Source: Mycolicibacterium insubricum
GTDB taxonomy: Bacteria > Actinomycetota > Actinomycetes > Mycobacteriales > Mycobacteriaceae
Reading direction: 5' to 3'
Assembly: GCF_010731615.1 (NCBI RefSeq)
Contig: NZ_AP022618.1
Location: 1,054,001-1,118,000, forward strand
Length of the DNA stretch: 64,000 nucleotides
The translations under genes were made by a program, and so were the position numbers. The notes beneath the pieces were generated by a model. The model did not search any database. It saw only the letters and a list, made by a program, of their open reading frames with translations, and was not told the origin of the DNA. Below, piece by piece: positions 18,030 through 33,102 of this stretch; position 1 is the first letter of the stretch, and each line of letters begins with the position of its first letter.

Positions 18030-20114
18030 GTGTCCGACACCGCCAGCCGCACCACCGCGATCTACATCGCCGCACCCGAGGGTGACACCGGAAAATCGAC
18101 CATCGCGCTCGGCATCCTGAATCGGCTGCGTGCCATCGCGCCGCGGGTCGGGGTGTTCCGGCCGATCACCCGCGTCGGCGAGGGCCGGGACTACATCCTG
18201 GAACTGCTGCTCGCGCAGAGCACCGCCGGACTGGACTACGACGAATGCGTCGGCGTCGGTTACCAGCAGCTGCACACCGACACCGACACCGCGATCGCCA
18301 CCATCGTCGACCGGTTCCATGCGATGGCCGACCGCTGCGACGCCGTGCTGATCGTCGGCAGCGACTACACCGACGTCGCAACACCCAGTGAACTCTCGGT
18401 GAACGCCCGGATCGCGGCCAACCTCGGCGCCCCGGTGGTGCTGGCGGTGGGCGGGCAGGGCCGCACCCCCGCGCAGATCGCCCAGTCCGTCGAGGTGTGC
18501 CTGGCCGAGATCGCCGCCCAGCATGCGCACACCGCGGCGGTGGTGGCCAACCGCTGCAACCCCGAACAGCTGGCGGACGTCGCCGCCGCGCTCGCACCAC
18601 TCGCGAAGAACTCCTACGTGCTGCCCGAGGAACCGATGCTCACCGCCCCGTCGGTCGCCGAACTGCTGGAGGCCGTGGACGGCACCATGATCAAGGGCGA
18701 CGAGGCATTGCTGGGCCGGGAGGTGCTGGGCGTGCTGGTGGCCGGGATGACGGCAGAGCATGTGCTGGAACGGCTTTCCGAGGGCATGGCCGTCATCACC
18801 CCGGGGGACCGCTCCGACGTGGTGCTCTCGGTGATGGGTGCCCATGCCGCCGAGGGGTTCCCGTCGCTGTCCACGGTGATCCTCAACGGCGGTCTGGACC
18901 TGCACCCGTCGATCGCTGCGCTGGTCGACGGCCTGCGGCTGCGGCTGCCGGTCATCACCACCGATCTGGGCACCTTCGAAACCGCGAAAACCGTTGCCGG
19001 CACCCGCGGCCGGATGACCCTGCGGTCCCAGCGCAAGATCGACACCTCGCTGGAGCTGATGGAACGCCACGTGGACGTCTGCGAACTGGTCGCCGCGCTG
19101 TCGCTGCCGATCCCGACGGTCACCACCCCGCAGATGTTCGAACACGAGCTGTTCGAGCGCGCCCGCTCGGACCGCCGCCGGATCGTGCTGCCCGAGGGCG
19201 ATGACGACCGGATCCTGCAGGCCGCCGGCCGGCTGCTGCGCCGCGGCGTCGCCGACCTCACCATCCTCGGTGAGGCATCGGTGGTCCGGGCGCGCGCCAC
19301 CGAACTGGGCCTGGACATCTCGGCGGCCGACGTCATCGACCCGGTGAGCTCGCCGCTGCGCGATGGGTTCGCCGCGCAGTACGCCGAACTGCGCCGCAAG
19401 AAGGGGGTCACCCACGACCAGGCGCGCGAAATCATGCGTGACGTCTCCTATTTCGGCACCATGCTGGTGCACAACGGGATGGTCGACGGGATGGTCTCCG
19501 GCGCCCGGCACACCACCGCCCACACCGTGCGCCCGGCGCTGGAGATCATCCGCACCGCGCCCGGCATCAACACCGTGTCGTCGATCTTCCTGATGTGCCT
19601 GGCCGACCGGGTGCTGGCCTACGGTGACTGCGCCATCGTGCCCGACCCCACCAGCGAGCAGCTCGCCGACATCGCCATCAGCTCGGCGCTCACCGCCGCG
19701 CAGTTCGGCATCGACCCGCGGGTCGCCATGCTGTCCTACTCTACGGGATCCTCCGGTGCCGGTGCGGATGTGGAAAAGGTCGCTGTGGCAACCCAACTGG
19801 TCCGCGATCGGGCACCGGAAATCCTGGTGGAAGGCCCGATCCAGTACGACGCCGCGGTGGAGCCCACCGTCGCGCTGACCAAGATGCCCGATTCCCCGGT
19901 CGCCGGGCGGGCCACCGTGCTGATCTTCCCGGACCTCAACACCGGCAACAACACCTACAAGGCCGTGCAGCGCAGCGCGGGCGCGGTCGCCATCGGGCCG
20001 GTGCTGCAGGGGCTGAACAAGCCGGTGAACGACCTGTCCCGCGGGGCACTGGTGACCGACATCGTCAACACCGTGGCCATCACGGCCGTCCAGGCGCAGG
20101 GGGAATTGCGGTGA
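18030..20114 (+). CDS. pta: Phosphate acetyltransferase
   Basis: A 694-residue long-form enzyme interconverting acetyl-CoA and acetyl phosphate. The N-terminal third is a P-loop domain related to dethiobiotin synthetase (GDTGKST at 18-24), followed by a DRTGG regulatory domain ([19 protein letters not shown] onward) and the C-terminal PTA_PTB catalytic domain, with [37 protein letters not shown] and [21 protein letters not shown]. The length agrees with the 690 residues recalled for Rv0408. GTG start; the 3' end overlaps ackA by 4 bp (GTGA), so both are made together for acetate activation and overflow. Confidence 0.96.
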   Translation: MSDTASRTTAIYIAAPEGDTGKSTIALGILNRLRAIAPRVGVFRPITRVGEGRDYILELLLAQSTAGLDYDECVGVGYQQLHTDTDTAIATIVDRFHAMADRCDAVLIVGSDYTDVATPSELSVNARIAANLGAPVVLAVGGQGRTPAQIAQSVEVCLAEIAAQHAHTAAVVANRCNPEQLADVAAALAPLAKNSYVLPEEPMLTAPSVAELLEAVDGTMIKGDEALLGREVLGVLVAGMTAEHVLERLSEGMAVITPGDRSDVVLSVMGAHAAEGFPSLSTVILNGGLDLHPSIAALVDGLRLRLPVITTDLGTFETAKTVAGTRGRMTLRSQRKIDTSLELMERHVDVCELVAALSLPIPTVTTPQMFEHELFERARSDRRRIVLPEGDDDRILQAAGRLLRRGVADLTILGEASVVRARATELGLDISAADVIDPVSSPLRDGFAAQYAELRRKKGVTHDQAREIMRDVSYFGTMLVHNGMVDGMVSGARHTTAHTVRPALEIIRTAPGINTVSSIFLMCLADRVLAYGDCAIVPDPTSEQLADIAISSALTAAQFGIDPRVAMLSYSTGSSGAGADVEKVAVATQLVRDRAPEILVEGPIQYDAAVEPTVALTKMPDSPVAGRATVLIFPDLNTGNNTYKAVQRSAGAVAIGPVLQGLNKPVNDLSRGALVTDIVNTVAITAVQAQGELR

Positions 20115-21325
20115 ACCGCACGGTCCTGGTGATCAACTCTGGATCATCGTCACTGAAATTCTCACTGGTACAGCCCGATTCCGGCCTGGAGATCGCCGAC
20201 GGCATCGTCGAGCGGATCGGCGACGACCCGTCGTCGGCGCGGGTGCGGTTCGGCGAGCGCACGGTGTCCCGGTCCTGCCACGTCGCCGATCACGACGCCG
20301 CCCTGCGGCTGGCCTTCGAGATGCTCACCGAGGCCGGCGGCGACCTGGACACCGTCGGGCTGGTCGCCGTCGGACACCGGATGGTGCACGGCGGGCGGCG
20401 GATGTACGCGCCGACACGGCTCGACGACGAGGCGGTGGCCGTCATCACCGAGCTGTCCCCGCTTGCGCCGCTGCACAATCCGCCGGGACTGCACGGCATC
20501 GAGGTGGCCCGCCGGCTGCTGACCGACGTGCCGCACGTCGGGGTGTTCGACACCGCCTTCTTCCACGACCTGCCCGATGCCGCCGCCCGCTACGCCATCG
20601 ACCGGGAGATCGCGGAACGCTGGCAGATTCGCCGATACGGATTCCACGGCACCTCGCACCGCTACGTCAGCGAGCAGGCCGCGCAGTTCCTCGGCAGGCC
20701 GACTACCGAGCTGAATCAGATTGTGCTGCACTTGGGTAACGGTGCGTCGGCGTCGGCGATCGCCGGCGGCCGGGCGGTGGACACCTCGATGGGAATGACG
20801 CCGCTGGAGGGCCTGGTGATGGGCACCCGCAGCGGCGACCTGGACCCGGGGATCATCTTCTACCTGGCCCGCGAGGCGGGCATGTCCTCGGCCGAGATCG
20901 AGAGCATGCTCAACCGCCGTTCCGGGGTGTTCGGTGTCGGTGGTGCCATCGACTTCCGGGAACTGCACCGGCGCATCGACGCTCGTGATGCCGATGCCCG
21001 GCTGGCCTACGACATCTACATCCACCGGCTGCGCAAGTATATCGGCGCCTACTTGGCCGTCCTCGGTGGCGCGGACGTCATCTCGTTCACCGCGGGGGTC
21101 GGGGAGAACGACGCGGCGGTGCGCGCGGATTCCCTGGCGGGGTTGCAGCGGTTGGGGATTCACATCGACGAGACCCGAAACCGTGCGCCCGACAGCGGGA
21201 TCCGCCGGATCTCGGCCGACGATTCCCCGGTCACCGTGCTGGTGGTGCCCACCAACGAGGAACTGGCCATCGCCCGCGACGTGGTGGCCGTGGTGGACCT
21301 GATCAGCCCGGAAGCCGCCGGTTGA
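20111..21325 (+). CDS. ackA: Acetate kinase
   Basis: A 404-residue ASKHA-fold kinase converting acetyl phosphate and ADP to acetate and ATP. Signatures are [15 protein letters not shown] at the N-terminus (phosphate 1), GHRMVHGG, the FHGTSHRYV segment, [12 protein letters not shown] (phosphate 2) and [13 protein letters not shown] (adenosine). Length is usual. It is coupled to pta by a 4-bp overlap. Its 3' end overlaps the convergent VWA gene by 23 bp. Confidence 0.96.
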   Translation: MNRTVLVINSGSSSLKFSLVQPDSGLEIADGIVERIGDDPSSARVRFGERTVSRSCHVADHDAALRLAFEMLTEAGGDLDTVGLVAVGHRMVHGGRRMYAPTRLDDEAVAVITELSPLAPLHNPPGLHGIEVARRLLTDVPHVGVFDTAFFHDLPDAAARYAIDREIAERWQIRRYGFHGTSHRYVSEQAAQFLGRPTTELNQIVLHLGNGASASAIAGGRAVDTSMGMTPLEGLVMGTRSGDLDPGIIFYLAREAGMSSAEIESMLNRRSGVFGVGGAIDFRELHRRIDARDADARLAYDIYIHRLRKYIGAYLAVLGGADVISFTAGVGENDAAVRADSLAGLQRLGIHIDETRNRAPDSGIRRISADDSPVTVLVVPTNEELAIARDVVAVVDLISPEAAG

Positions 21326-22313
21326 CACCCAGCCCGACGCCGGTCGCGGCGGCCAGGGCGACAGTGGCCAGCACCACCCAGGCGTGGCTGGCGTCGCCCG
21401 GCACGATCTGGTAGCCGAGCTGGTTGCGCAGGTCGGTATAGGCGCGGTCGAGTTCGTCGAGGTTCTCGGCGTGGAACAGCCGCCCGTCGGCGATCTCGGT
21501 GATCCGTCGCAGCGTCGCGTCGTCCACGGGTACCGGGATCTGCTGCCCCTGGATCTCGACGGTGCCGTTCGGGGTGCCGAAGGAGATCGCCGAGATCTTG
21601 ACGCCCTGCTCCTTGGCCGAGCGCGCGGCGGTGAACCCGCCACGGGTGGCGTTCGGGTCGGCCGGGACGGTCTCCTTACCGTCGGATTCCAGCACGATGG
21701 ACATCGGCGGCGGGCCCTCGCCGCCGCCGATTGACCCGGACACCGCGGCGATCTGGGCGAGCGCGGTGAGAATACCCTCGCCGGTGGCGGTGCGCTCCTG
21801 GGCCTGCAGCTTGTCGATGGCGGCGTCCATGGCGTGCCGGTTGGTGGTCGGTGGCATCAACACCGTTGCGGTTCCGGCGAATTCGACCAGACCAAGGTTG
21901 ATGCCGGCCGGTAGCGTATCGGCGAACCGCTTGCCCGCCGCCTTCGCGGCCTCCAACCGGCTGGGGGCGACGTCGCGGGCGACCATGGATTCGCTGACGT
22001 CGATGACCAGCATGACGATGGCCCGGTTGCGCGGAATCCGCACATCGTGGGTGGGGCCGGCGAGTGCGACGGTGAGCAGCACCAGGCCCAGGGCGGTCAG
22101 CGCCGCGGCCAGGTGCCGCAGCCGGGGGTTGGGACTCGGCGGGGCGACGGTGTCGAGCAGTTCGGTGTTGGCGAACCGCAGCACGTGGCGGTGCCGGCGC
22201 CGCAGCATCAGCAGGTAGCCGGCGACGGCGGCCGCGGCGACGAGGGCGAACAGGAAGAACCACGGGTGGGCGAACCCGGTCAGCGTCACCGGGCCCAGCA
22301 GCGGCAGATCCAT
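21303..22313 (-). CDS. VWA-domain membrane protein (BatA-like, Rv1481-like)
   Basis: A 336-residue protein with two N-terminal helices (about 17-36 and 68-86), an extracytoplasmic or cytoplasmic von Willebrand A domain (residues 97-300) and a C-terminal helix (about 311-330). The MIDAS metal site is intact: DVSES (D105, S107, S109), a Thr in the TATGEG loop, and the LESDG segment in place of the usual LTDG. The layout is that of BatA proteins, which usually pair with an MoxR ATPase, but none is adjacent here. A TAGCCT lies 8 bp before the ATG (22322-22327). The 3' end overlaps ackA. Confidence 0.87.
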   Translation of the reverse strand: MDLPLLGPVTLTGFAHPWFFLFALVAAAAVAGYLLMLRRRHRHVLRFANTELLDTVAPPSPNPRLRHLAAALTALGLVLLTVALAGPTHDVRIPRNRAIVMLVIDVSESMVARDVAPSRLEAAKAAGKRFADTLPAGINLGLVEFAGTATVLMPPTTNRHAMDAAIDKLQAQERTATGEGILTALAQIAAVSGSIGGGEGPPPMSIVLESDGKETVPADPNATRGGFTAARSAKEQGVKISAISFGTPNGTVEIQGQQIPVPVDDATLRRITEIADGRLFHAENLDELDRAYTDLRNQLGYQIVPGDASHAWVVLATVALAAATGVGLGVNRRLPG

Positions 22314-22402
22314 GGGCGCCGAGGCTAGCCGGGAACCCTCGGGGATTCCCCAAACCGGCTGGGGGTTTGCTGTGCCCGGTGGGGAGGCGTGGTTTCCGGG
22401 CG

Positions 22403-22408
22403 TAGGCT
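22403..22408 (+). promoter_or_regulatory. -10 box before the CtaG-like gene
   Basis: TAGGCT ends 8 bp before the GTG at 22417 and supports that start over upstream in-frame codons. Confidence 0.45.
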
Positions 22409-22416
22409 CGGGCTCC

Positions 22417-23379
22417 GTGTCCGACCCGGTGGCGGTTCCGCTGACACCGGCCGTGGCGGTGTCGGTGTGGCTTTTCGACCCGGTGACCGTGGTGCTCGTC
22501 GGGCTTGCGGCACTGGGCTATTGGCGAGCATGGCGCAGCGCTCCCGCGACCGACCGTGGTGGTCCCGACGGGAACACAAGCGCGGCTGCGTGGTGTTTCG
22601 GTGCGGGCCTGGTGCTGTGGCTGCTGACCGGTTGCAGCGCGATCGCCGTCTACGCCCCGGTGCTGTTCTGGATGCGGGCGCTGCAGGTGCTCGTGCTGAT
22701 GTTCGCGGTGCCCCTGCTGTTGGCGTGTGGCCGCCCGGTGGCCACCGTCCGGGCGGGCCTCGGCGGCGGGGCCCGGCGGCGCCTGGACGACGCGCTCGCC
22801 TCGACGCCGGCCCGGATGCTGATCTCTCCGGCGCCGACCGCGCTGGTGATGCTCGGCACGCCCTGGCTGCTGTACCTGACACCGTGGTACGTGGCCTCGA
22901 TGACGGGTCCGATCGCGTCGGCGACGCGGGTGTTGCTGGTGCTCATCGGGTTCGGCTACTTCTACAGCCGCATCCAGGCCGACCCGGTGCCGCACCGCTA
23001 TTCACCGATGATCTCCATCTGCATCAGCGTCGCCGAGTCGATCGGCGACGGGCTGCTCGGCGTCGTGCTGTGGCTGGGTCCGTTGGTCGCCGTCGACTAC
23101 TACGCGGGTCTGCACCGAACCTGGGGACCCAGCCCGCGGGTGGACCAGTCCATCGGCGCGGGCATCCTGTGGCTGGTCGCCGACGTGCTCAGCCTCGGCT
23201 TCCTGCTGGTGCTGATGCGCGCGCTGCGGCTGCACGAAGCCCGGAGGGCCGAGCAGGTCGACGCCGAACTCGATGCCGCCGACCTGTCGGTGGCCGACGG
23301 TGATGCCCCCGGGCCGGAACCGCCCGGAGCTCCCTGGTGGCTGTCGGATCCGCAGCTGCGGGCCCGGTTCGGGCGCTGA
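22417..23379 (+). CDS. Cytochrome c oxidase assembly/CtaG-like membrane protein
   Basis: A 320-residue membrane protein with seven or so helices and the features of the caa3-type CtaG family: an initial TPAVAVSVWLFDPVT segment, ALGYWRAWR, the MRALQVLVLMFAVPLLLACGRPV helix and later IGDGLLGVVLWLGPL and WLVADVLSLGF. CtaG proteins help assemble the copper centre of cytochrome oxidase, but conserved His ligands are few here, so the assignment is by overall pattern. The tail of about 60 residues is acidic. The frame continues upstream to 22312, but the GTG at 22417 is preceded by a promoter-like box and starts at a natural N-terminus. Confidence 0.75.
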   Translation: MSDPVAVPLTPAVAVSVWLFDPVTVVLVGLAALGYWRAWRSAPATDRGGPDGNTSAAAWCFGAGLVLWLLTGCSAIAVYAPVLFWMRALQVLVLMFAVPLLLACGRPVATVRAGLGGGARRRLDDALASTPARMLISPAPTALVMLGTPWLLYLTPWYVASMTGPIASATRVLLVLIGFGYFYSRIQADPVPHRYSPMISICISVAESIGDGLLGVVLWLGPLVAVDYYAGLHRTWGPSPRVDQSIGAGILWLVADVLSLGFLLVLMRALRLHEARRAEQVDAELDAADLSVADGDAPGPEPPGAPWWLSDPQLRARFGR

Positions 23380-23389
23380 GGTCAGCCCG

Positions 23390-26605
<3,216 letters not shown>

Positions 26606-26609
<4 letters not shown>

Positions 26610-27925
26610 CGGTACTCGCTCATCCGCGGCCAGAGTCCCAGCGCCACGGCGATCGCCGCGCCCAGCGACAGCACGATGCCGCCGACGGTGGTGCCCGACA
26701 GCACCCGCTGGGCCGACACGATGTCACTGCGCAACTGGTTGCGGCTGGCCTTGAGCCCGGACGACAGTGCCTGCTCCAGCTTGTCGAAGGCGGGGGTGGA
26801 ATCGTCCTCCCCGGTGCCCAGTGCGACCTGCGTGGCGGCCTGGTAGTTGCCGACCGAGATGTAGGCGTTGATCCGCTCGTCGGCGGACTGCCAGCGGGCG
26901 AGCAGTTGGTCGGCGTCGGCCAGGTCGGACTTGTCCACGCTGTCGTGCCGGGACAGATAGCTGGTCAGCAGCTCGTCCATGGTCTGCATGCGGTGGTAGT
27001 AGGACTGCTTCCGGGCGTTCTCGTCGCCGCGCCGGATCAGCGACAGGGTCTCGTCGGCCCGGGCTTGCTGGGCGGTGATCGACAGGTTGGTGATCACCCG
27101 CAGCGAGTCCGCCGAGGTGTTCTTGGCCTGCCGGCTGCCGGCCGTCGAGATGATCAGCGCGGTGCCGACCCAGCCGACCATCACCGCGATCGCCAGACCG
27201 CCGGCGACCAGCCCGAGGTTGATCCGGCGCCGGGTCCGCCGGGCCAGCCAGCGCGCGGCGAACAGCCCGAACACGATGGTGGTCGCCACCACCAGGATGG
27301 CCGGCGCGGGGATGCGGGTGGACGCGGTGGTCGCGGCGTCGACCCTGCCCGAAGCCCACTCGTAGAGCTTCTGGGCATCGGGCAGGATGCCGTCCTGCAT
27401 CAGCGACGACGCCTCCGACAGGTACGAGGAGCCGACCGGGTTGCCGGCCCGGTTGTTGGTGCGGGCGGTCTCGATCAGCCCGGTGTAGACGGCCATCCGG
27501 GCGTTGATCCGGCCCAGCAGCTCCTGCATGGTCGGGTCGGTCAGTCCGGACGAGGCCTGGGTCAGGGCGACCGACGCATCGGTGAGTGCCTGCTCGTAGC
27601 GCTGCCGGACGGGCTGCGGCTCGGTCCCGGCGATGAACGCGGTGGCCGCGGCGGCGTCGGCCACCGACAGTTTGGTGTAGAGCTGCCCGGCCGCGAACGA
27701 CAGCGGTTCGGTGTGGTTGAGGACGGTGGTCAGCGCCTGCTGGCGGGAGTTGATCGCCGTCGAGGTGGCGAATGCGGTGAGCACGCCGAGAGTGGCCAGG
27801 GTCAGGCCGATGGCCAGGATCCGGCCGGGCGTCGTCCACAGGAACCACCAGCGCGGCAGCGCCTGGCCGGGCCGGGAGCGGGAGGCCAGGGGCTCGGTGG
27901 ACGGGTGCGCCAGCTCAACCGTCAC
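26606..27925 (-). CDS. glnX: Membrane signalling protein between GlnH and PknG (Rv0412c-like)
   Basis: A 439-residue protein with four membrane helices: one near residues 30-50, one near 220-240, one near 245-270 and one at the C-terminus. Between them are two helical extracytoplasmic domains rich in Ala, Gln and Ser that resemble the sensor domains of chemoreceptors and histidine kinases. It transmits the GlnH signal to PknG in the published mycobacterial model. The GTG at 27925 gives the length recalled for Rv0412c; the upstream TTG at 27982 overlaps a TAGAAT box and is unlikely. Confidence 0.88.
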
Positions 27926-27982
27926 CTGTCGTGGCCTGCCTTCCCGAAGCCTTGCCGGACAACTCACCTCTTGGGTAAGCAA

Positions 27983-27988
27983 ATTCTA
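27983..27988 (-). promoter_or_regulatory. Candidate -10 of the glnX-glnH-pknG operon
   Basis: TAGAAT on the minus strand lies 57 bp upstream of the GTG at 27925 in an AT-rich patch. No convincing -35 is seen. Confidence 0.45.
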
Positions 27989-28074
27989 AGAACATTGTGT
28001 GACAGTTGGGGCCGGTTCGCCAGGACTGGCGCGAGTGTCGAGTACCGGCGTGTCTGTGAGCGGCGCTTTCTGCT

Positions 28075-28080
28075 TATCCT
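28075..28080 (+). promoter_or_regulatory. -10 box for leaderless mutT3 transcript
   Basis: TATCCT ends 6 bp before the GTG at 28087. Confidence 0.55.
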
Positions 28081-28086
28081 GGACGC

Positions 28087-28578
28087 GTGCGTGGTGACGG
28101 CGACGGCTGGGTGATTTCCGATGCGGGAACCCATCATTGGGGGCGCCACGGCGCGGCCGGCCTGCTGCTGCGCGCGCCACGCCCGGACGGCGGGGCCGCG
28201 GTGCTGCTGCAGCACCGCGCGCCGTGGAGCCACCAGGGTGGCACCTGGGGACTGCCCGGCGGCGCCCTGGACAGCCACGAAAGCCCCGAGCAGGCCGCCG
28301 TGCGCGAGGCCCACGAGGAGGCCGGACTGGCCGACACCGCCCTGCGGGTGCGCTCCACCGTGGTCACCGCGGAGATCGTCGCGCTCGGCGGCGGCCGGTG
28401 GAGCTACACGACCGTCATCGCCGACGCGGCCGAGCTGCTCGACACCGTCGCCAACCGGGAGAGCACCGAGCTGCGCTGGGTGGCCGAGGAGGACGTCGAC
28501 GGCCTGCCGCTGCACCCCGGGTTCGCCGCCAGCTGGCCGAGGCTGCGCGCGGTGATCGCCGAACTCCCGCTGGAGTGA
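28087..28578 (+). CDS. mutT3: Nudix hydrolase MutT3
   Basis: A 163-residue Nudix hydrolase. The complete Nudix box GX5EX7REUXEEXGU occupies residues 59-81, with E65, R73, E74, E77 and E78. In mycobacteria MutT3 acts on 8-oxo-dGTP or 8-oxo-dGDP and related oxidised nucleotides, limiting mutation. It stands alone between glnX (divergent) and thiE (convergent, 3 bp between stops). The GTG start is supported by a -10 box 6 bp upstream. Confidence 0.92.
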   Translation: MRGDGDGWVISDAGTHHWGRHGAAGLLLRAPRPDGGAAVLLQHRAPWSHQGGTWGLPGGALDSHESPEQAAVREAHEEAGLADTALRVRSTVVTAEIVALGGGRWSYTTVIADAAELLDTVANRESTELRWVAEEDVDGLPLHPGFAASWPRLRAVIAELPLE

Positions 28579-28581
28579 GGC

Positions 28582-29259
28582 TCAGGCCAGCGCGGCGGCC
28601 AGCGCCGCGGCGGCCGCGCCCGGGTCTTCGGCGGCGGTGATGGCCCGGACCACGACGATCCGGGTGGCCCCGGCCGCCAGCACCTCGTCCAGTCGCTCGG
28701 CGTCGATGCCGCCGATGGCGAACCAGGGCTTGTCGGTGCCACTGGCCGCGGCGTGGCGTACCAGGTCCAGTCCGGGTGCCGGGCGCCCGGGTTTGGTCGG
28801 GGTCGGCCAGCACGGGCCCACGCAGAAGTAATCCACTGGTTCCAGTAGCGCCATATCCACCTGCGCCTCGTCGTGGCAGGAACGCCCGATGATCACCGCG
28901 GGCCCGACAATGTCTCGGGCGACGGCCAGCGGCAGGTCATCCTGGCCCAGGTGCAGGACGTCGGCCCCGGCGGCGCGGGCGATGTCGGCGCGGTCGTTGA
29001 CCGCCACCAGGCGGCCGTGCCGGCGGGCGGCGTCGGCCAGTATCGCCAGGGCCTCGAGTTCCTGACGCGCCTCCAGCGGCCCGAAGCGCGCTTCGCCGGC
29101 CGAGTCCTTGTCGCGCAACTGGATGATGTCCACCCCGCCGGCCAGGGCGGCATCGGCGAATTCGGCCAGATCGCCGCGTTCCCGGCGCGCGTCGGTGCAC
29201 AGGTACAACCGCCCCAGGTCACGGTGCGTGGCGGTCGGCGCGGGTTCGGTGTGGGGCAC
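28582..29259 (-). CDS. thiE: Thiamine-phosphate synthase
   Basis: A 225-residue TIM-barrel enzyme joining hydroxymethylpyrimidine diphosphate and carboxythiazole phosphate to make thiamine phosphate. Signatures are [56 protein letters not shown] and the phosphate-binding FAIGGID. The GTG at 29259 is supported by TACGCT 6 bp upstream. It is divergent from thiO with 73 bp between starts. Confidence 0.95.
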   Translation of the reverse strand: MPHTEPAPTATHRDLGRLYLCTDARRERGDLAEFADAALAGGVDIIQLRDKDSAGEARFGPLEARQELEALAILADAARRHGRLVAVNDRADIARAAGADVLHLGQDDLPLAVARDIVGPAVIIGRSCHDEAQVDMALLEPVDYFCVGPCWPTPTKPGRPAPGLDLVRHAAASGTDKPWFAIGGIDAERLDEVLAAGATRIVVVRAITAAEDPGAAAAALAAALA

Positions 29260-29265
29260 GGACCG

Positions 29266-29271
29266 AGCGTA
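29266..29271 (-). promoter_or_regulatory. -10 box for leaderless thiE transcript
   Basis: TACGCT on the minus strand ends 6 bp before the GTG at 29259, leaving no room for a riboswitch. Confidence 0.55.
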
Positions 29272-29332
29272 GTCGCCGGTCGGCGGGCAGTAGGCTGGAC
29301 GGGCAGGTGGCAGGTGAAGGGAGACGGCGCGG

Positions 29333-30379
29333 ATGGGCGGGACGCTGGCCGTACTCGGCGGCGGGGTGATCGGCCTGTCGGTGGCCCGCCGCGCGGCCCG
29401 CGACGGCTGGACCGTGACCGTGCACCGCGGCACCGAACCCGGCGCCTCCTGGGTGGCCGGCGGCATGCTCGCCCCGCACAGCGAGGGCTGGCCCGGCGAA
29501 GAGGAACTGCTGCGCATCGGCCTGGAATCGCTGGCGCTGTGGCGCGCCCAGGGTCCCGGCAGCTACCGCGACGGCCTGCCCGAGAACATCATCACCGCCC
29601 GAGAATCCCTGGTGGTCGCCGTCGACCGTGCCGACGTCGCCGACCTGGCGACGGTGCGCGATTGGCTTGCCGCCCAAGGCCATCCGGTGGTCGCCACCAC
29701 CGCCGCCCGCGACCTGGAACCCCTGCTGGCCCGGACCATCCGGCACGGCTTCCTGGCCACCGACGAACTCGCCGTCGACAACCGCGGTGTCGTCGAGGCG
29801 CTGCTCGCCGACTGTGAACGCCACGGCGTCGGCTGGGCGGGCCCGGTGGACGACCTCGCCGACGTCGACGCCGACCAGGTGGTGATCGCCACCGGCATCG
29901 ACGCCCCGAAACTGTGGCCCGGCCTGCCGGTCCGCCCGGTCAAGGGCGAGATCCTGCGGCTGCGCCGACGCCCCGGCGCCCTGCCGGTGCCCACCCGGGT
30001 GATCCGCGCCCGGGTACACGGACGCCCCCTCTACCTGGTGCCCCGCACCGACGGCGTCGTCGTCGGCGCCACCCAGTACGAACACGGCCGCGACACCGCG
30101 CCGTCGGTCAGCGGTGTGCGGGACCTGCTGGAGGACGCCTGCGCGGTGATGCCCGGGCTGGGCGAATACGAACTGGCCGAAGCCGCCGCCGGACTGCGGC
30201 CGATGACCCCCGACGGCGTGCCCGTGGTGGGCCGGCTCGACGAGCGCACCCTGGCCGCGGTAGGGCTGGGCCGCTCCGGATTCCTGCTGGCGCCGTGGAC
30301 CGCACAACGCATCGCCGAGGAACTCGCGGACTCGGCCCGGGCGCCGCGACCGGGCCGGGCAGACAGAGCCACCGCATAG
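29333..30379 (+). CDS. thiO: Glycine oxidase
   Basis: A 348-residue FAD enzyme of the DAO family that oxidises glycine to dehydroglycine for thiazole synthesis. The FAD motif [18 protein letters not shown] starts at residue 8; [15 protein letters not shown], the VKGEILRLR segment and the C-terminal [14 protein letters not shown] and [12 protein letters not shown] follow in family order. GAAGGGAG lies 12 bp upstream of the ATG. First gene of thiO-thiS-thiG. Confidence 0.94.
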   Translation: MGGTLAVLGGGVIGLSVARRAARDGWTVTVHRGTEPGASWVAGGMLAPHSEGWPGEEELLRIGLESLALWRAQGPGSYRDGLPENIITARESLVVAVDRADVADLATVRDWLAAQGHPVVATTAARDLEPLLARTIRHGFLATDELAVDNRGVVEALLADCERHGVGWAGPVDDLADVDADQVVIATGIDAPKLWPGLPVRPVKGEILRLRRRPGALPVPTRVIRARVHGRPLYLVPRTDGVVVGATQYEHGRDTAPSVSGVRDLLEDACAVMPGLGEYELAEAAAGLRPMTPDGVPVVGRLDERTLAAVGLGRSGFLLAPWTAQRIAEELADSARAPRPGRADRATA

Positions 30380-30396
30380 CTGAAGGGCAGGAAACG

Positions 30397-31405
<1,009 letters not shown>

Positions 31406-32197
31406 GTGACCCCGATCCGTCGCTACGCCGCCCTGGGCAGCTCGATGGCCGCCGGGCCGGGCATCACGCCCCGGGTGCCGGGCAGCCCGCGGCCGGCCGG
31501 ACGGTCGGAGCGCAACTATCCGCACCTGGTCGCCGAGGCGTTGGGCGCCGAGTTGACCGACGTCACGTTCTCCGGTGCGACGACGGAAAACCTGTTGTCG
31601 CGCAAGCAGTTCGGCGCACCACCGCAGCTGGAGGTGCTCGACGAGAGCGCCGACCTGGTCACCATCACCATCGGCGGCAACGACGTCGGCTACGTACCGA
31701 TGATGATCGCCGCGCTGACCCCCGGGCTGCTGCACCGGCTGCCCGGCGTCGGGGCCGGACTGACCGGCCTACTCGACCCGGCACGCCGCGAACTCGCGCT
31801 GGCCGCCGCCGGCCCGGCGCTGCGCGCCGTCGGCACCGCGGCCCGCGACGCCGCACCGAACGCCCGCATCGTGTTCGTCGACTACCTCACGCTGCTGCCC
31901 CCGGCCGGGCAGCCCGCCCGGCCGCTGTCGGAGCGCAACGCCGAGCTGGCCCGCCACGTCGCCGCCCGGCTGGCCGAGATCACCGCGTCCGCCGCGACCG
32001 ACACCGGCTGCGAACTGGTGAGCGCCGCCGCGGCCAGCGTCGACCACCACGCGTGGTCGCCCGACCCGTGGACGGCCGGCCCCGGACTCTCGGTGCCGCT
32101 GTTGCTGGGGCGCGCCCCGCTGACCTTCCACCCGAACGCCGCCGGGATGCGCGCGGTCGCCGACCTGGTACTCGACCACCTCGGGGCGGATCGATGA
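31406..32197 (+). CDS. SGNH/GDSL-family hydrolase
   Basis: A 263-residue SGNH hydrolase. Block I is GSSMAAG with nucleophile S13 (a GSS variant of GDS), block III is TIGGNDVGY, and block V lies in the C-terminal LTFHPNAAGMRAV with the catalytic His of FHPN. There is no signal peptide, so it would act on a small ester or lipid in the cytoplasm, unlike secreted mycobacterial relatives. Its GTG follows the thiG stop without a gap and its stop overlaps the ABC ATPase start (ATGA), tying it to the thi operon. Confidence 0.87.
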   Translation: MTPIRRYAALGSSMAAGPGITPRVPGSPRPAGRSERNYPHLVAEALGAELTDVTFSGATTENLLSRKQFGAPPQLEVLDESADLVTITIGGNDVGYVPMMIAALTPGLLHRLPGVGAGLTGLLDPARRELALAAAGPALRAVGTAARDAAPNARIVFVDYLTLLPPAGQPARPLSERNAELARHVAARLAEITASAATDTGCELVSAAAASVDHHAWSPDPWTAGPGLSVPLLLGRAPLTFHPNAAGMRAVADLVLDHLGADR

Positions 32198-33102
32198 TCG
32201 AGCTGCGCGACCTCACCAAGCGCTACGGCGCCACCGCGGCCGTCGACGACCTCACCGCGACAGTGGAACCCGGCGTCGTCACCGGGTTCCTCGGCCCCAA
32301 CGGCGCCGGGAAATCCACCACCATGCGGCTGGTCCTCGGCCTGGACCGGCCCACCGCCGGCACCGCCACCATCGACGGGCGTCGCTACCGCGACCTGGAC
32401 CACCCGCTGCGCACCGTCGGCGCGCTGCTGGACCCGCGACAGTTCCAGCCGCACCGCACGGTGGCCGCACACCTGAGATGGATCGCCGCCAGCAACGCCA
32501 TCCCGCGTGCCCGGGTGGACGAGGTGCTGGGCGAAGTCGGGCTCGACACGGTCGCCGGCCGGCGGGCCGGCACCCTGTCGCTGGGCATGTGCCAGCGCCT
32601 GGGTATCGCGGCCGCGCTGCTGGGCGACCCGGCCGTGCTGCTGTTCGACGAACCGGTCAACGGCCTGGACCCCGAGGGCATTCGCTGGGTGCGCACCCTG
32701 ATGCGCGACCTGGCCGCCGATGGTCGCACCGTACTGGTGTCCTCGCACCTGCTCTCGGAGATGGCCGACACCGCCGACCGGCTGCTGGTCATCGGTCGCG
32801 GCCGGTTGCTGGCCGCCACCACCGTTGCCGACTTCCGGGCCCGCGGTACCGGCGGTGGTGTTCGGGTCCGCAGCCCGCAACTCGCGCAGTTGCGCACCGC
32901 GCTGACCGACGGCGGCCACACCGTCGTCGACGACGGGCCCGACGCGCTGCTGGTCACCGGTACCGATACCGACAGGGTCGGCCAACTCGCCGCCGACCGC
33001 GGCGTCGTCCTGCATGAATTGACCGACCGCACGGCGTCCCTGGAGGACGCCTACCTGGAACTGACCGACCCGGTCACCGACTACCGGGCCGGGCAGCCGT
33101 GA
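32194..33102 (+). CDS. ABC transporter ATP-binding protein
   Basis: A 302-residue ATPase of the drug/bacitracin exporter type. Walker A GPNGAGKST is at residues 34-42, the signature is LSLGMCQRL, Walker B is VLLFDEPVNGLDP, and the H-loop is in VLVSSHLLSEM. A C-terminal domain of about 80 residues follows, as in exporters that pair with an ABC-2 permease. It overlaps its neighbours on both sides by 4 bp (ATGA and GTGA). Confidence 0.93.
   Translation: MIELRDLTKRYGATAAVDDLTATVEPGVVTGFLGPNGAGKSTTMRLVLGLDRPTAGTATIDGRRYRDLDHPLRTVGALLDPRQFQPHRTVAAHLRWIAASNAIPRARVDEVLGEVGLDTVAGRRAGTLSLGMCQRLGIAAALLGDPAVLLFDEPVNGLDPEGIRWVRTLMRDLAADGRTVLVSSHLLSEMADTADRLLVIGRGRLLAATTVADFRARGTGGGVRVRSPQLAQLRTALTDGGHTVVDDGPDALLVTGTDTDRVGQLAADRGVVLHELTDRTASLEDAYLELTDPVTDYRAGQP

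Noticed and set aside
29260-29332. TPP riboswitch before thiO
   Set aside because: The gap is 73 bp and lacks CTGAGA and ACCTGA elements.
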